From Ignelater luminosus (taxonomy: Eukaryota; Arthropoda; Insecta; Coleoptera; Elateridae), in NCBI GenBank assembly GCA_011009095.1, contig VTPC01000391.1:224546-288545 (forward strand): a stretch of 64,000 bases of DNA, given 5' to 3'. A model generated the notes under the pieces. That model made no database searches and was not told the origin of the DNA. It was given only the letters and a program-made list of their open reading frames with translations. This document shows, in pieces, positions 1-12,637 of this stretch. How positions within the stretch are numbered: the first letter of the stretch is position 1; every line of letters starts with the position of its first letter. The translations under genes and the position numbers were made by a program.

Positions 1-3000
1 TACATTTTACTGGCAACTGTTTTTATTTTTTAACGACAGTAACGTTTTCGTGCAAACGGCAATACAGCAATATAATCGACGATACGGATATAATTGACAG
101 TAGGTGTAGTACAAAATTTAGTCGTTTCAATCACTTCTTTGATGGGATGTTTTTAAGGTTTACTTGTAAAAATCGTTTTAACCTTCTTGGTGTCAACTTT
201 TTAAATGCAACTCCATGTTACACCAGGAGTCGAAAAATTAAAATTTGTATCTTTAATTAAACTTTAGGCAGAAAACTTGAAATAACTTTTTTTTCTGATC
301 TACATTTGTTTTTGAGATATCGAGACAGAAAGTTTTCTGAATTTCTTAAATGTTTTCCATAAAATTAATAGCAATCCATAGATGCTATTCGGAAACAAAA
401 GCTGCAAGATGTCTGCATTATTTTACATTGCTGAACTGTATTTGCAGAGAAATTTTTATCTTTTTTACAATAACAATTAAGAACAGTAAAGTATGTTACA
501 GTTGTCAAAATTTATAAATAAATTTCCACCGCGTACAAATTTTTGTTTAAAATCTAATTCCAGACACAATTTTAATTTTTCGCCTCTTGGTGTAAATCAG
601 CCTGAATTTTTGGTCTCGACATTCAATCTAGAGTTCAATGACAGAAGTTAAAATTTCCAAAAATTGATTTCAATTTTCTTAATTTGAATCTCACTATCAG
701 AGCCAAACTATAAAATGGATTTTTTAAATAACCACACGAGCCACTACAAGCTACGGTGCCAATTAAAAAAAAACGCAAAAAATATTTTTCTAAACCTTGA
801 ATGATTGTATAACAATTCGGTGTAGTAATGAGAGCAACATACCAAAAAGAACGTTTTTGGCTAACTAGATCGACATAAAATTTAAAGCTAATGGTCGAGT
901 AGGTGTTGAAAGAATTTAGATTTCAAAAACAGAAAAATATACGGGGTGTTGCGTTGAAAATATAAAAGTTGATATAATAATAATGACATGAAAGAAAATT
1001 AAAAGAATACAAAGAGGGTGATTCTAATGTTTATTATATCCAGAATAATTTAATAATAACTTGCACTACACAATCAATACTGTCAAGAAAATTTATACTT
1101 ACATAAGTACTATTTTATTGCATAAACGGAAAGACAACAATGTTATTAATGCTAGGACCTGTTAACAGTCTTAAAAATTCTCTTTATTATAAGGTGCCAA
1201 TAACCGACGTAGGTGCCAATGACTCTGTATTGCACCCTATATGGTAGGTATTGCAGAAAATTTGTAATTTTAACCATAGGACATAAAATGTAGTAATAAA
1301 ACTTTCTGACATCGCAATATTTTATTCGATTAAGAAATTCTATCAATTACCTAATCTATACGTTTAATCAAAAAATTTCTTGAGATAACACAGAAAGCTA
1401 TTCAATCGAAAAAAGTAAGACCTAGATTATTATATCATAGAAATCGAATTAGATCAATACACAAAATTCAAGTGTGAGATAAGAGAATCTAATTGCAATG
1501 TAATCTCTAGAATTTATTTTAATTTGTCCTTAAATGGTTGCTATCGAAATAATACGGTTCAACGTACTGTTTTAGGTTAAATCATAATTAAATAAAAGGT
1601 AACAAAACATGGAAAACCTTAATACTTACCAAAACAACTATATAAGTTGACTGCTCTTACTAATATTAAATGTTGTATGTACCTACCAAACCATTAAAAT
1701 CAAGTAAGTTCAACATATGAGATCACATTTATAATTTCCACACAGATGCACATACACCTTGACCTGTCCTACAGTTCTCCTTTTTTGTTACAAAAAAAAA
1801 AGCATAAAATGCAAAAACCTCACTTGTTTAACTAACATAGAATTAACAATACCTATTATGTAATTGGAAACCGTTAAACACACAAAAGCGAAATACCTTT
1901 TGTCTGTTTTCATAAAATAAACATAAAACTCACAAATATTTAATTAATTATTCTGTACCTTGTTATAGTTTAAAAATGTTTTTACAAAAAATGTCTAGAC
2001 ATTTTAAATTTGGTTCAGCAAATATTTGCCTTTACTAAAAGTTCTTTGTACTGAAAAATGTAGGGCAAAAAATTTCTTTGTGACTGTTTTCCCTCATTCG
2101 CAACAGTTAACTCACGTAAGAAGTCTTCCAACTACGTACACATAATATGTAGGTTTTTGATAATGTCCTCTAGTTAAAACACAAAACTGCCGTTAAAATA
2201 TTAAGATACTTGTGAATGCTCGATTATTGGCGACAAAACAGTTTCTACTATAACATTTCCAGATGAACACTTATCAGAATATTTAAAAAAATAACCGCAC
2301 ACCTTTTCAAGTTGAATTCATTTGTGTAATCGGAATTTCTATTCATGCTTTTGTCTTCAAGTTCTAACAAATAATCGTGTTTCATTCATTTGTTTTGCAA
2401 CAGTAATAAAACCAATCATTTCGTAAATGTCAAAGTAGACTTTGACATATTTGAGCTTCTTTTTTCAACTTTCAGACTATACAGCTGTGTCCAAAATTCG
2501 AAATTCACTATTGGGATGTCGGAAACGATAAGAAAAGATTTCTATTTTGAAATTTTTGTTTCTTCGATATAATTCATGGCTTTCTAGATATTCGCTAAAG
2601 ACAAAACCACTGTAAACGCAGAGTGACTAGAGATTGAACCGACAATTATAAAAAAAAATTCGCGATTGTTTTCTGTTTTCTTACAAAAATAGACAAAACG
2701 TGGATCTTTTAAATAGAACGGCTATTTAATTGATACCATTAAGTAGCTCGATTTCAATACTCTTCTTTGATATATAAAAAAACAAAACAAAAAAGTAATC
2801 CTTTGAAGATTTCTGTTGAAGAATGACAAATATTAATGATTTATTGAAATATACAGTTGCGCCCAAAATTGGTTTGTCTTTGTTTTTTTTAACGAATGAT
2901 CTATGGTACTGACCTTCTTTGAAAAAATGCAGGGTTAGAACTTAGAAGTTTATCTTTCTTTTATGCATTTCCTTTAAAATGTCAATAATTTGCTCTACAA

Positions 3001-3128
3001 AAGTTACAACCCTAGTAAAGGTAAAGGCACTTAAAATTTTATTTTATAAAAAAAGAAGTTATTATTTGAACAAAAACAAGGGATACTTTATTTATTCATA
3101 ATGTCTTTTACATGTGAACAATATTTGT
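1..3128. other. AT-rich non-coding stretch
   Basis: I see no gene here. The only open frames are short, in AT-rich sequence, and without recognisable motifs. No long inverted repeat or transposon end was seen. Confidence 0.6.
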
Positions 3129-3561
3129 TTAACCTAATTTACCCGTATACGCCACAGAACGTACTTTACGTTGTATACGACTCATTAGGGTTTGCACATC
3201 TTCATCGCTGACTGTTTTCGTAGCCCATGACCAGGATTTCTGTAGGTCAGTCACGGAATTTACTTCTCCACCTTTCTTTTTTAAGATGCATTTCATTATA
3301 GAACAATACTCTTCGATTGGTCGAAATTCAGGACTGTTGGGGGATTGCAGTCTTTGGGAACTACAGCAACTCCATTCTGCTCATACAACTCTTCCACTGA
3401 TTTAGCGCAGTGGCAACTGGCTAAGTCTGGCCAAAACAATGGTTGTGACGTATTTCCTGGTTTATTGTTCCCGTGGTGATGAATGACCGACTTCTTTTTC
3501 CACAGCTACAAATAGCTTGCCAAAGTAAGTATTTTCTTGGATACTTGGACCTTTTTTTAAG
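3129..3561 (-). pseudogene. Tc1/mariner-superfamily transposase, decayed C-terminal part
   Basis: Read on the minus strand, this gives the C-terminal part of a DDE transposase. The order is a VQVSKKILTLASY stretch, an in-frame stop, then PLFWPDLASCHCAKSVEELY and VVPKDCNPP. After a frame change come PEFRPIEEYCSIMK and finally KSWSWATKTVSDEDVQTLM, ending at a TAA at 3129-3131. FWPDLASCHYAKS, VPKD.NPPN and PE.RPIEEYW are hallmarks of insect Tc1/mariner-superfamily DDE domains. The expected Trp after EEY is Cys. At least one stop and one frameshift separate the blocks, and nothing convincing continues above about 3560, so this is a truncated relic with no visible terminal repeats. The superfamily is sure; the exact family is not. 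Confidence 0.8.
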
Positions 3562-3773
3562 TTTACAATCTTACAACGAATGAACAACAAAAAATATCAA
3601 GTCACATTTTGTTCCTATAGCTACTAGATATGTTTTGTCAAAATAAAAAACAACCTATGTCTCTTATCTTGGCACTAGTAAGTTCTTATTCGTGCCCAAG
3701 TTTTGGCGTGTTCAACCTTTATGTCACTGTAGAAACATTCAAAGCAAGCCATTCAATGTATCACAATCAAGTA

Positions 3774-4014
3774 CAGAGTGATTGTAGATGAGTGAGGATG
3801 GTTTGAATTTGGTGCCACATTTACTTGTTTACTTTTTGCAATATGTCAAATCTGTGTTGTTTACAAAGTATAATAACAAACAGTACTATATAACGTCAAA
3901 AAAATAGATTATATTATTTGACAGATCGCAAAACGTAAACAAGTAGTGCCAACATGAAAATAATTTAATTTGGCGCCAAATTCAAAACATCCTCACTCAT
4001 TTACAATCACTCTG
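3774..4014. mobile_element. MITE with long terminal inverted repeats
   Basis: The two ends are inverted copies. Each starts CAGAGTGATTGTA and continues through ATGAGTGAGGATG and TTTGAATTTGG for about 45 bases with a few mismatches. After an indel of about 22 bases in the right arm, a shared block (acttgtttac, then ttttgc, then tgtcaaat) resumes. The left end follows a TA; at the right end the matching position reads CA, so a TA target duplication may have decayed. There is no coding capacity. A second piece of the same end (tacagagtgattg) lies alone near 34556. Confidence 0.75.
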
Positions 4015-6540
4015 CAGGTGCTATATTTGAGAAAATTAACGCCCATGTGTATGTTCCCTGTTCTTAGTGAAACAAAATACAATAGCGAAAGTTATTATTT
4101 CTTTCGTATTGAATTCCCTGTCGTTCTGTGCTTAAGATTTTCCATTTTCCTATTTGTTATAGATATTTTGCTCGAAAGAAACGTGAATATCTTGAAGCCT
4201 TAACTTATAGTCCGCATCAAAACTTCATTGCGTTTAACTATACGCATTTAGCATAAGTGTTTAGAAGATATTCAGGAATACACAAAATAGGCAACGTTTT
4301 TCCAATTTAGCCTAGTAAACTCTACATGTTACTGTTTTTGAAATCCCAAAGGCAATCTTCGAATTTTGAATCAACAACGAATGCATCAGTAGAACTAGGA
4401 CGATCTTAAAAGTCCAAAATAGTTTGTAGAATACCATAGTCTCATCAACTTGACTTCACTTTTTTCCCAACATTAATGTTCTGGTTCAGTTCAAGTTCGG
4501 CAAACAGTAAAGATAGGAAAGGAGACTGTATTGCTACACTTGGCAAAAAATCAGAGATTTATAGAAAGCACTATTATCAGACGACTAGAAAAAAATCCTA
4601 AGTAGAAAGGTCTGAGAATAGGACAGAAAGAAATTACTGAAGAACAAAACTCGGATCTTTAACCAAGCGTAACAGAAATAGACACTTTGAACCAACACAT
4701 CTTGTCAAAGCAAAGATGTAGGTACATAAAGGCAAACTAGCAAATCTCACCTATTCAAAAAGTCGGAAGAGGAGGCGACAAAACATTTAATATGCCAAAG
4801 TAAAAAAACCAGTCGGTGCAAGGGGTAGTCACACATTTTTATTGAAAGAGCTGCAAAAGCCTCAATAGCTTTAAAGACGAGAGATCAAGGTATGAAAATG
4901 AAGTCGGATAGTGGAAAAGTTTGATCGCGTATTGCTAGACTATACGATGCGATGATACCAAAATCAATTATTGTGAGAACTTACCTGAGTTATCTGAAGA
5001 CTTTTTAGAAGAAACATACATTTTTAGTGAATATCCAGTAAGCTATGAATTCTCAAGAAACAAAAAAGTCGAGTAAATTAATTATCAAGATAGTCCACTT
5101 TTCTCTAATTCTAACTAGAATTCAAAAATTATTCTTTCTATAACTTTTCAACTTAAATAAAATCTGAATAAATATCGTGCTAATAGAATTTCTCGAAATT
5201 ATTATTATTATTTTAGAACTTTTCGAAACAATTTAAACTAAAAGTTGAATTCATTTGTTCCCTTCAGCTTTTATTAATACGATATACGAAAACAGAACAA
5301 ACTTTTCTTCGTACATATAAAAAATGGATAATTTTGCTGCTTTGTGCAAATTCCCCCAGGTAACTTTATCATACGACCTCTGAATAATTTAATTAACACA
5401 TGACTGGTATAAAAAAATTCCCTGGAGATCTGTTTTCCAGCGAAGGAAATTCATTGCAATGACTCAGTGTTTCGATTAAAACACGAACCGAAGCAAGGTT
5501 TTCCTGTTACTCAATAATCATTACCATTGAAACTAAAAAGTTTCGGTTTACCTGTTGAAATATTTAAAATACTTTTCAACCGGAAGTACAAACAATAAGA
5601 GTTATGCTTGCTTAACAATAAGAAGCAGTCATTGTTTAAAAATGGATATTGATTAATACTCACAGACCACAATTTATTCTTCACGATACTACTGAAACCT
5701 ATGGAAATTAAGTATTTCCATGGCTACTATAATTATGTATCTTTAAAGATGAAACAATGGGTAGTTACTGTAACCATGACGACTTATGTTTATTTGGCAA
5801 TTTTTATTATTATCGTAATTGTCTCTGTAATATTTTGAATTAATGAATGAGGTTAAATGTGCAATTATTAATAAAACATGTAAATAGTATTGATAAATAC
5901 ATTATTGCATGTTGTAAGTATTTATAATTTTGTTACATTTTTTAATCATATTTTTCTTTATCTTTCATTCTCTTTTAACGAAATATCTAGGAGAATCGAA
6001 TTGACCTATTTAAAAGATTTTTCTAGTTTAAGTAAGTAAATGCTTGTTTATTAAAACCCATTGTTATAGCAACATTTTTAAATAATGAGAAATTATCTCA
6101 TGTAAGTAATTTGCAATAATTGTAATTGAAATATTTAGAAAACACTTTCCCAGATATAAATCTACTAAGAATTATTTTATCAAAACGAGGTTACTTACCT
6201 ATTTAAAATCCTTATATAAAATCTTGTCATCAACAAAACAGGAGACATATGCTATTGCAAAACAGGCACTTTTACATGATTTCCAGAAATCTTAACCAAT
6301 CGTCACTATTATGTGAATATACACAACCATAGTTTAAAGCACACACACAATGTTATCGACTATCGTAAAATTATTTACAGCAGATAGAAATAACTGTCAA
6401 ATAAAGTCGCTGCCATTCAAAAATTCACGTTTAAAAAAAGGACACACACAACTTTGATTACGTACAATTGTTTCAACAGCAACCACCCAAAAATACTGAC
6501 TCCTGCTGACTAACGTGACTAAACTGAAACTAAACATATA
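4015..6540. other. AT-rich intergenic stretch
   Basis: No gene, RNA gene or transposon end could be supported. A patch near 4500-4780 reads as short open pieces on the plus strand, but matches nothing I recognise and contains stops. Confidence 0.55.
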
Positions 6541-6724
6541 AGAAAGAAAGGGAAATGCCTCCTGTTTCACTCCCACTTCTGGCCCTCTCTCTTTTTACGA
6601 GGTTGCCACTACGGAATTGCAACATTGGCATAACTAAATCGAACGAGCACGCGTTATAGTAGAATATTTTCAAATTATTTTATGGGTTTTAAGGTTTATA
6701 AAGACTGATCATTTTAACATTCAC
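6541..6724 (+). promoter_or_regulatory. probable promoter and 5' leader of IMMP1L
   Basis: This is the 184 bases before the IMMP1L start codon. It is less AT-rich than its surroundings, with a pyrimidine run (ccctctctctttttacg) near 6582-6600 and a cluster of CpG dinucleotides near 6638-6656. No TATA box is evident. The assignment rests on position and composition only; no start site can be fixed. Confidence 0.35.
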
Positions 6725-7231
6725 ATGAGGCCTTTTTTAGCTAAATTAATCGGATCAGTGGGTTATATAATTCAATATGGATGTATGGCTCACTGCACGT
6801 TTGAATACTTGGGGGACTTCGTTGTGGTGAGCGTGCGTCAATGTAAAAATAGCGGAAAATTCAAATGTCTTGTTTTTCAGTGTACGGGTCCGTCAATGGA
6901 ACCAACAATTTATTCCGAAGATATTTTATTTGCCGAGCACTTAACACCGAAGTATAGGAAAGTGCAAAGAGGTGACATTGTTATAGCGAAATGTCCAACA
7001 AACCCAAAACAGTTTATTTGTAAGAGAATAACTGGACTACCAGGTGATCAAATTAAGACTGGTTTTGCATCATCTGAAATAGTTCCAAGGGGTCACGTAT
7101 GGTTAGAAGGTGATAATAGAAGTAATTCTTCAGATTCTAGATCTTATGGTCCTGTACCACAAGGTCTTATACGCAGCAGGGCATTATTTAAAGTATGGCC
7201 TTTGAATGATGTTAGTTCACTAAAAAATTAG
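6725..7231 (+). CDS. IMMP1L: mitochondrial inner membrane protease subunit 1 (IMP1-like), two exons
   Basis: This is an S26-family signal peptidase of the mitochondrial inner membrane. With IMMP2L it removes sorting signals from proteins delivered to the intermembrane space. The coding exons are 6725-6826 and 6881-7231, giving a 150-residue protein of normal length for the family. The start is the first ATG, and MRPFLAKLIGSVGYIIQYGC fits the family's N-terminal membrane segment. The catalytic serine is in GPSMEPT (Ser39 after splicing) and the general-base lysine is in CKRITGLPGD (Lys82). The GHVWLEGDN and SxDSRxYGPVP boxes follow near the C-terminus. The continuous frame also reads through the intron with no stop, adding 18 residues (VSVRQCKNSG...) between VV and CTGPSMEP, where relatives have nothing. 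Splicing is therefore the better model. All key residues are present and the gene looks functional. Confidence 0.93.
   Translation: MRPFLAKLIGSVGYIIQYGCMAHCTFEYLGDFVVVSVRQCKNSGKFKCLVFQCTGPSMEPTIYSEDILFAEHLTPKYRKVQRGDIVIAKCPTNPKQFICKRITGLPGDQIKTGFASSEIVPRGHVWLEGDNRSNSSDSRSYGPVPQGLIRSRALFKVWPLNDVSSLKN
6827..6880 (+). other. 54-base in-frame intron of IMMP1L
   Basis: It begins GTGAGC and ends with a pyrimidine-rich CTTGTTTTTCAG. Its removal joins FEYLGDFVV directly to CTGPSMEPT, which is the spacing in other IMP1 proteins. The length is a multiple of three and there is no in-frame stop, so an unspliced transcript would still be translatable. That can mislead gene prediction. Confidence 0.88.
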
Positions 7232-7271
7232 AAACTTTTACTATTACTAGAAAATTGTAGAATAATTTATT

Positions 7272-7277
7272 AATAAA
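7272..7277 (+). terminator. polyadenylation signal for IMMP1L
   Basis: A canonical AATAAA lies 40 bases after the TAG of IMMP1L. It is the first such hexamer downstream and is properly placed for a short 3' UTR. AT-rich sequence produces this hexamer by chance, so the call is positional. Confidence 0.5.
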
Positions 7278-8235
7278 TGTATACATATAGGATAATTTAC
7301 AAGATTTTAAATACCAAGCAGTGTTTTAATGGTATTTATGTACATATATTTTTTTAAAGTAATTATTTGTAAGATTTGCAAAGAAGCAGTCTGCATATAT
7401 TATTTTCTGAGAAACCTATTCTAGATATTCTTCAAAATGTACTTAAAATTCCTTGTAGAGCCATATTAAGAAATTGCAGAGGTGGATAGAAGGAGGAGCC
7501 ATAAAGGCCATAACCCTTTTTTGAGAATACATAGTTAATTGTATTTAAGAACTAGCTTGCAGTACTGATGGGTTATGATAATTATAATCAGAGTCGTTTG
7601 ATTTCAGAAAAAAATATATCATTGCTTCTGGAATTTTATTCAAGAAATTGATTGTGATCAAGACTGTTTTTATAAATAAATAATAATTATAAAATTTCAA
7701 CTTTGATTTTAAGCTACCCCAAGAAGAGCAACTATAACGTTTATATTGACATCAATATAATAATTAAACATGTGATCTGTTAACAATAAAAGTTACCATA
7801 ACTTGAATCAATACCATAAATATCGTTCGCTGTATTAGGTTACTTGGAATATTTCGAGTGTCATCCATAGATGTCGCTACGATTCCAGAAACTTTTTAAC
7901 ATTTAATTTAAAAGTAACGTGATCTGTATGGTAGCACTGGCGTCAATAAATCGCAAATTTCAACAGTGTTGTCATATGATTTAAAAACCTCTTAACCAAA
8001 CATATCTGACTTTTATAAATAAACAATAGAGATTAAGTAAATTCTTGAGATTTAGTAAAATTTAACTTTCAGTATCGGATAAAAATATATTTTTTTTCAA
8101 ATACATTCCTCCTTGTTTTAAAGTTCTTTAATAAGATTAAAACTCTCTTAAACTTATTGATCAAACATTAAAAGTTATTTTTATCATAGCATGTTTCTTT
8201 AAATTCAACAAGCAAAGTTTGATCAGAATTTAAGC
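7278..8235. other. IMMP1L-egh intergenic stretch
   Basis: AT-rich, with no gene seen. A short ccatagatgtcgct string near 7865 resembles an insect CTCF-type motif with one base missing. Confidence 0.5.
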
Positions 8236-8651
8236 GTGTCACAAAAGCCTACGAATGCGCAGGTCTGGCAACATAGCAAATGGTGAGGTTGGCTCTTGTG
8301 TGTTGCGATGACCCTCCTGACCAATTGTACCACTCGGTGCAGACGCTGCCGCAGAAGCGTTACATGCTCTGCCATGGGCTACTGTTAAGGCAAAGCAGCT
8401 AACTTCTGCCGGCAAATTTAGCAATAGTATTATTATATTATTAATTGAACTGTGATAAACCAAGGAAGTGTATTAAGTTCCAACATTTAATATTTAATAC
8501 ATCTTCAAGGATTAAAAAAGAAAACAACAAAAGTGATTTACTTAAGTTCAATTAAGGGGCGAGGTTTCCTAATTGTTGGAACCGAAGAAGTCCTAATTTT
8601 TGTTTCGAGTGCACGGTTTAAACTTACAGAGTAATTTTTAATTCAAAAACC
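8236..8651 (+). promoter_or_regulatory. probable promoter and 5' UTR region of egh
   Basis: Positions 8240-8420 are clearly richer in GC and CpG than the flanks (for example ctgccgcagaagcg), then AT-rich leader leads to the egh start. The minus-strand open frame over this patch is alanine/serine-rich with no family resemblance and is more likely a by-product of composition. A cttacag at about 8624-8630 could be a 3' splice site of a 5' UTR intron, but this is uncertain. Confidence 0.35.
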
Positions 8652-9455
8652 ATGTGGAGTAGTAAAACCAAACATTATTTACATTGCTGTTCACTTTTCA
8701 CTGTGATTGCCGTGTTCGAAATATTTACCGGGGGTGTGAAATTATGGCCGGACGCAACCCTGGAGATCAACCCCTGGGTGCGGTACGGGTACATGTGGAC
8801 TATAGTATTATATCTAATAAGACTAGTGACATTCCTGCCACTTCCCCAAGTGCTGTTTAACTTTGTTGGAATGACTCTGTATAATGCGTTTCCGGATAAA
8901 GTGACCTTAAAGGGTTCGCCGTTACTCGCCCCATTCATATGTATCCGCGTTGTGACCAGGGGCGATTATACCGAGTTGGTGCGATCTAATGTTAACCGAA
9001 ACATGAATAAGTGCATAGAAGCCGGTTTGGAGAACTTTTTAATTGAAGTCGTTACAGACAAACCTATTGGCCTTCAGCAGCACCGGAGGGTCAGAGAAGT
9101 CGTTGTACCTCCTACGTATCGCACCAAAACCGGAGCTCTTTTCAAAGCACGAGCCCTCCAGTATTGTTTAGAAGAATCCGTTAACATACTTGCCGATAAC
9201 GATTGGATCGTGCATCTAGACGAAGAAACGTTGCTTACGGAAAATTCTGTAAGGGGTATTTTAAATTTTGTTATGGATGGAAAACATCAGTTCGGACAGG
9301 GACTGATTACGTACGCTAATGAAGACGTTGTTAATTGGGTGACCACTCTCGCTGACAGCTTTCGTGTGGCAGACGACATGGGAAAGTTGAGACTTCAGTT
9401 TAACATGTTCCACAAACCCCTATTCAGTTGGAAAGGGTCGTTCGTCGTAACACAG
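8652..9455 (+). CDS. egh: egghead beta-1,4-mannosyltransferase, first coding exon (residues 1-268)
   Basis: Egh is a Golgi family-2 glycosyltransferase that adds mannose to glucosylceramide, making the MacCer core of arthropod glycosphingolipids. Drosophila egh acts in epithelial and oocyte patterning. The exon encodes exactly 268 codons in phase 0. Hydrophobic segments lie at about residues 11-29 and 48-75. The N-terminal half of the catalytic domain follows, with KGSPLLAPFICIRVVTRGD (87-105), LENFLIEVVTDKP (126-138), TGALFKARALQYCLE (160-174), the acidic metal/nucleotide-sugar motif DWIVHLDEETLLTENSVRG (184-202) and FGQGLITYANE (214-224). It ends FSWKGSFVVTQ. The start is the first ATG, in a good context (aaaaaccATGT). 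The family is normally about 450-460 residues, so the part with the second acidic site, the QxxRW motif and the C-terminal membrane segments is missing here and must lie in later exons. No damage is seen. Confidence 0.95.
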
Positions 9456-9461
9456 GTAAGA
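9456..9461 (+). other. 5' splice site of egh exon 1
   Basis: CAG|GTAAGA matches the consensus donor. The coding frame diverges from the egh family right here: two more codons (VR), then a stop. Confidence 0.9.
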
Positions 9462-12400
9462 TGAAATTTCTGAAAACACTTTGATGTGTGTTCCCAACTT
9501 TTATTTCAGAAATCAACTTGTAAAAACTACTATAATAAAAGAAGCGTTTTCTATGTCAGTAGCCTTATTCCATAAGTAACATAATGGTTAATTAGCATCA
9601 TGGTCATCTGCACTAATGTGTAAAGAGATAATTAGTAGAAGAAACTTCTAAAAATATATAAGTTAGGAAATAAAAGTCAATAATAACAATTTAGCGGAAT
9701 AATATTAATAATAAATAAGTAACTAAGTAAACGACACAGTTTGATGGTTTGGACTTTCTAAGAATTATTGCCACATTTTCCTACTAGCGAACGTTCCGAC
9801 CGAGATAAAAATTATTCACCACACTTCTTATGAATCATCATCTTTTAATAATAATCTGTCGAGTGCCATCCTCATATTTACTGTTAGATGAAGAAGCAAT
9901 ATTTCCAGTAGTTATCATACACAATACACATACCTGTTATCTTGGTATGTGATATACTATGTATGTATGAAATGTGAAAATCTCTTATTATAACGTTTGG
10001 ATTGAGGTTTCGTATACTGTATACTGTACTTTTAAGAGTACAGTTAAAGATTAAAAAAAACAGGTTAATTAATATTCTTTTTTTCTTGACTGCTATTGCA
10101 GACAGAAGAAAATAATAACGAAACAAAAGATTTGGCATGTCTCCCAAGAAGTACTGGCTTAGGAGTTTCCATTTGATTTGACTTTGATCGATGTATCATC
10201 ACGTTTGAATTGCTAACTAAACATCAATATCAAGAATTCCGTGTTTGGTACAGTTGTTTTTATCTTGGGTTTTAGTATTTTTTTGCGTTAGCAAAATATT
10301 TGTTTTCTCAATGTTGTCCCAAAGAGATTTCGTCATGTTAACCTTCCTGAACTCCAATTTAAAATTGAATCTTTGATTTTGGGCATTCTATTTGCCAGTT
10401 TCTTCGGTGTTTCACCTTTAAGAAAAATGCACTAAACATCAGAGTTCCTACCTAACAAGTTTTTTCATAATTTAGCAAAGCATAAGAATGTCAAGTTTTA
10501 CACATCTGCCATGCCCGAGACTTTTTAGCATTGCTTGAAACTATGAATTGAAACGTCTTGGTGCTGAGTTTATTGCCATGCGGAATTATTTTTCGCTTTG
10601 CTATATTTCAGCTAATTTCTATTGGTTCCTTCTTAACCACTATCTGGTAGATTCTCTTGGTTGCAAATCTGATGTTAAAGTTTCAAGCTTATTGGGTCAT
10701 TTTTCGGGATATGTGTCAGCAGCATTACCTTTACTTTCAAGATTTTGATATTTCATGCCAGGAAAACTAGTTTCTCCTTAATGTGCGTTTATTGCTCTAG
10801 ATAATTGGAGAATTGGAAATTAGAGATTAGAGATTTCCAAAATGTACTGGCCGTTTTATTACTAATGAAACCCCAAATAACAAAAATGAACAAACAACAT
10901 ATCAGAACGTGAGATTTGTGATATTTATTGCATCTAAACATTTTTTGCGATTTTCTTTAACATGAGAAGATAATAGGGGTGCCTGGTAATCTCACTGCTA
11001 ACTCGGTATAGTGGTTGTAAGTTAGCACCAGTCGTTGGAAAAACTTGGAAAAAAATTAGAAAGTAAGTAAACTCTTCTCAGCTTAAAAATAGCTTACTTC
11101 AAAAATCCTCGTTTTTTTGCAGGTATGGATTTTTCTTTGATACCCACTTACTAGACTATAGAGCTATTTCCCATACGAGTTGTATTTACTAATATTTTTT
11201 AAATACTTTTTATTTTACTTTTAAGAATCCATAAGAATATGAGCAGATGAAGTAAATCAATGTGGGATTTGCCTTTTAGTTGGGAAACAGCGCAACCGGA
11301 GCATCCATTGGTGATAGGACTAGTTGCTCTAACAAGTTTGGGATGTATAGTACCTATGGATAATGTCAGTGATTACATTAGTACTTTGGGCTTTCTTGAT
11401 CTCTCGATATGTGCACAAACTGCTTCAAGAAGACTTAGGCCAAGAGGGCTTACATTCTCATGATGGACTGATTTTACACTTTACACTACATATGAGCTAC
11501 TCTATGGTTTAGATTCAATCTGTTTTCTTGGGGAATCAATTTTGACTTGATTGAAAAAATAAAGAATTCAAGTTTGGAGTGGATTACAGCAGTGTCTATG
11601 TGTTACGTGTCAAGTCAAATCTGATCGAAATTTGACATGGTTTTATGCTTTAATTGTATGTTTGATATGGAAAGGCAAGAAGTCTTCAGCAGTTTCGGTA
11701 TTCTAGAGTTTATTCACTTGCTAGATTTTGCTCAATGTGTAGTACAATTTGACTGGATTTTTCTTTGTTAACCAAAACTTGTCTTAAGCTACCCTAATAC
11801 CTGTCGCAATAGCACGATAGTTCTTGAGTCTCGCTGATCTGATCCATGTCACTTTTAGAATGTCTTGAGACTTACTATATCGGTTTTCGACCTGATCGAA
11901 CTGTATTTTACTTTAGGAGGAGAAGCGAGACAGGCTATTTACTGTGCTTTATTCAGCAACTTTTCTTTTGACACAAATTTGTGGAAGGTTTTCAACCCAA
12001 AACCTTTCTTGGTATGGAACTGCACAAATTGATATGATGATTTACTAACAGATTCTACGCCCAAACTTAATGAGCTTGTGTGAACAAATACCCGAAAATT
12101 CATCATTTTCGAGATACAGAGTGTTAAGTTTTATCAGAAATTTCTAAACTTTCAGATTGTAGGGGACACAACTTTCTTAAAAAAGAACATTACATATGCC
12201 ATGGAAGAAGTGAGTAATTTATGAAGGAAAGTTACTCTGCACCTTTTTCGTAAAATGCGTCACTTTCAAGATTTGAGTTTTTCAAAAAGTTTCGTAGTGA
12301 CTGTTAAGATTTCTTATATCGAATAGTTTGTGATGCGATGATAGGACTTTGTGAGATTGCAGTTATCAAGTACTTATGGTCTTACATACTTACAAAATAA

Positions 12401-12637
12401 GAAATCTTAATATTGAATGATGAATGTGAGGAGTAACTTTTTTTGATAAATGGAATGTATACAAAATTACTCACTTTTTCATTCTTTTTAATAATTTGCT
12501 AAAAGTATTTGTGAAATTAGATCTTCTCTATTATAATGGACACCTAGTAGTAGCAAAACATAACGCTTACAATTTGTCAGTTCAAATTTAACTTTACTAT
12601 CAAAGCATTAGGGTTTCAAAAACTCTAATCTAATTAT

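Noticed and set aside
4470..4790. Plus-strand patch considered as a transposase N-terminus
   Set aside because: Stops interrupt it and no helix-turn-helix or DDE motif is convincing.
8239..8463. Alanine-rich minus-strand frame upstream of egh
   Set aside because: No family resemblance; fits the GC-rich promoter or leader composition better.
8675..8938. 87-codon minus-strand frame inside the egh exon
   Set aside because: Antisense shadow of a strongly conserved coding exon, with no motif of its own.
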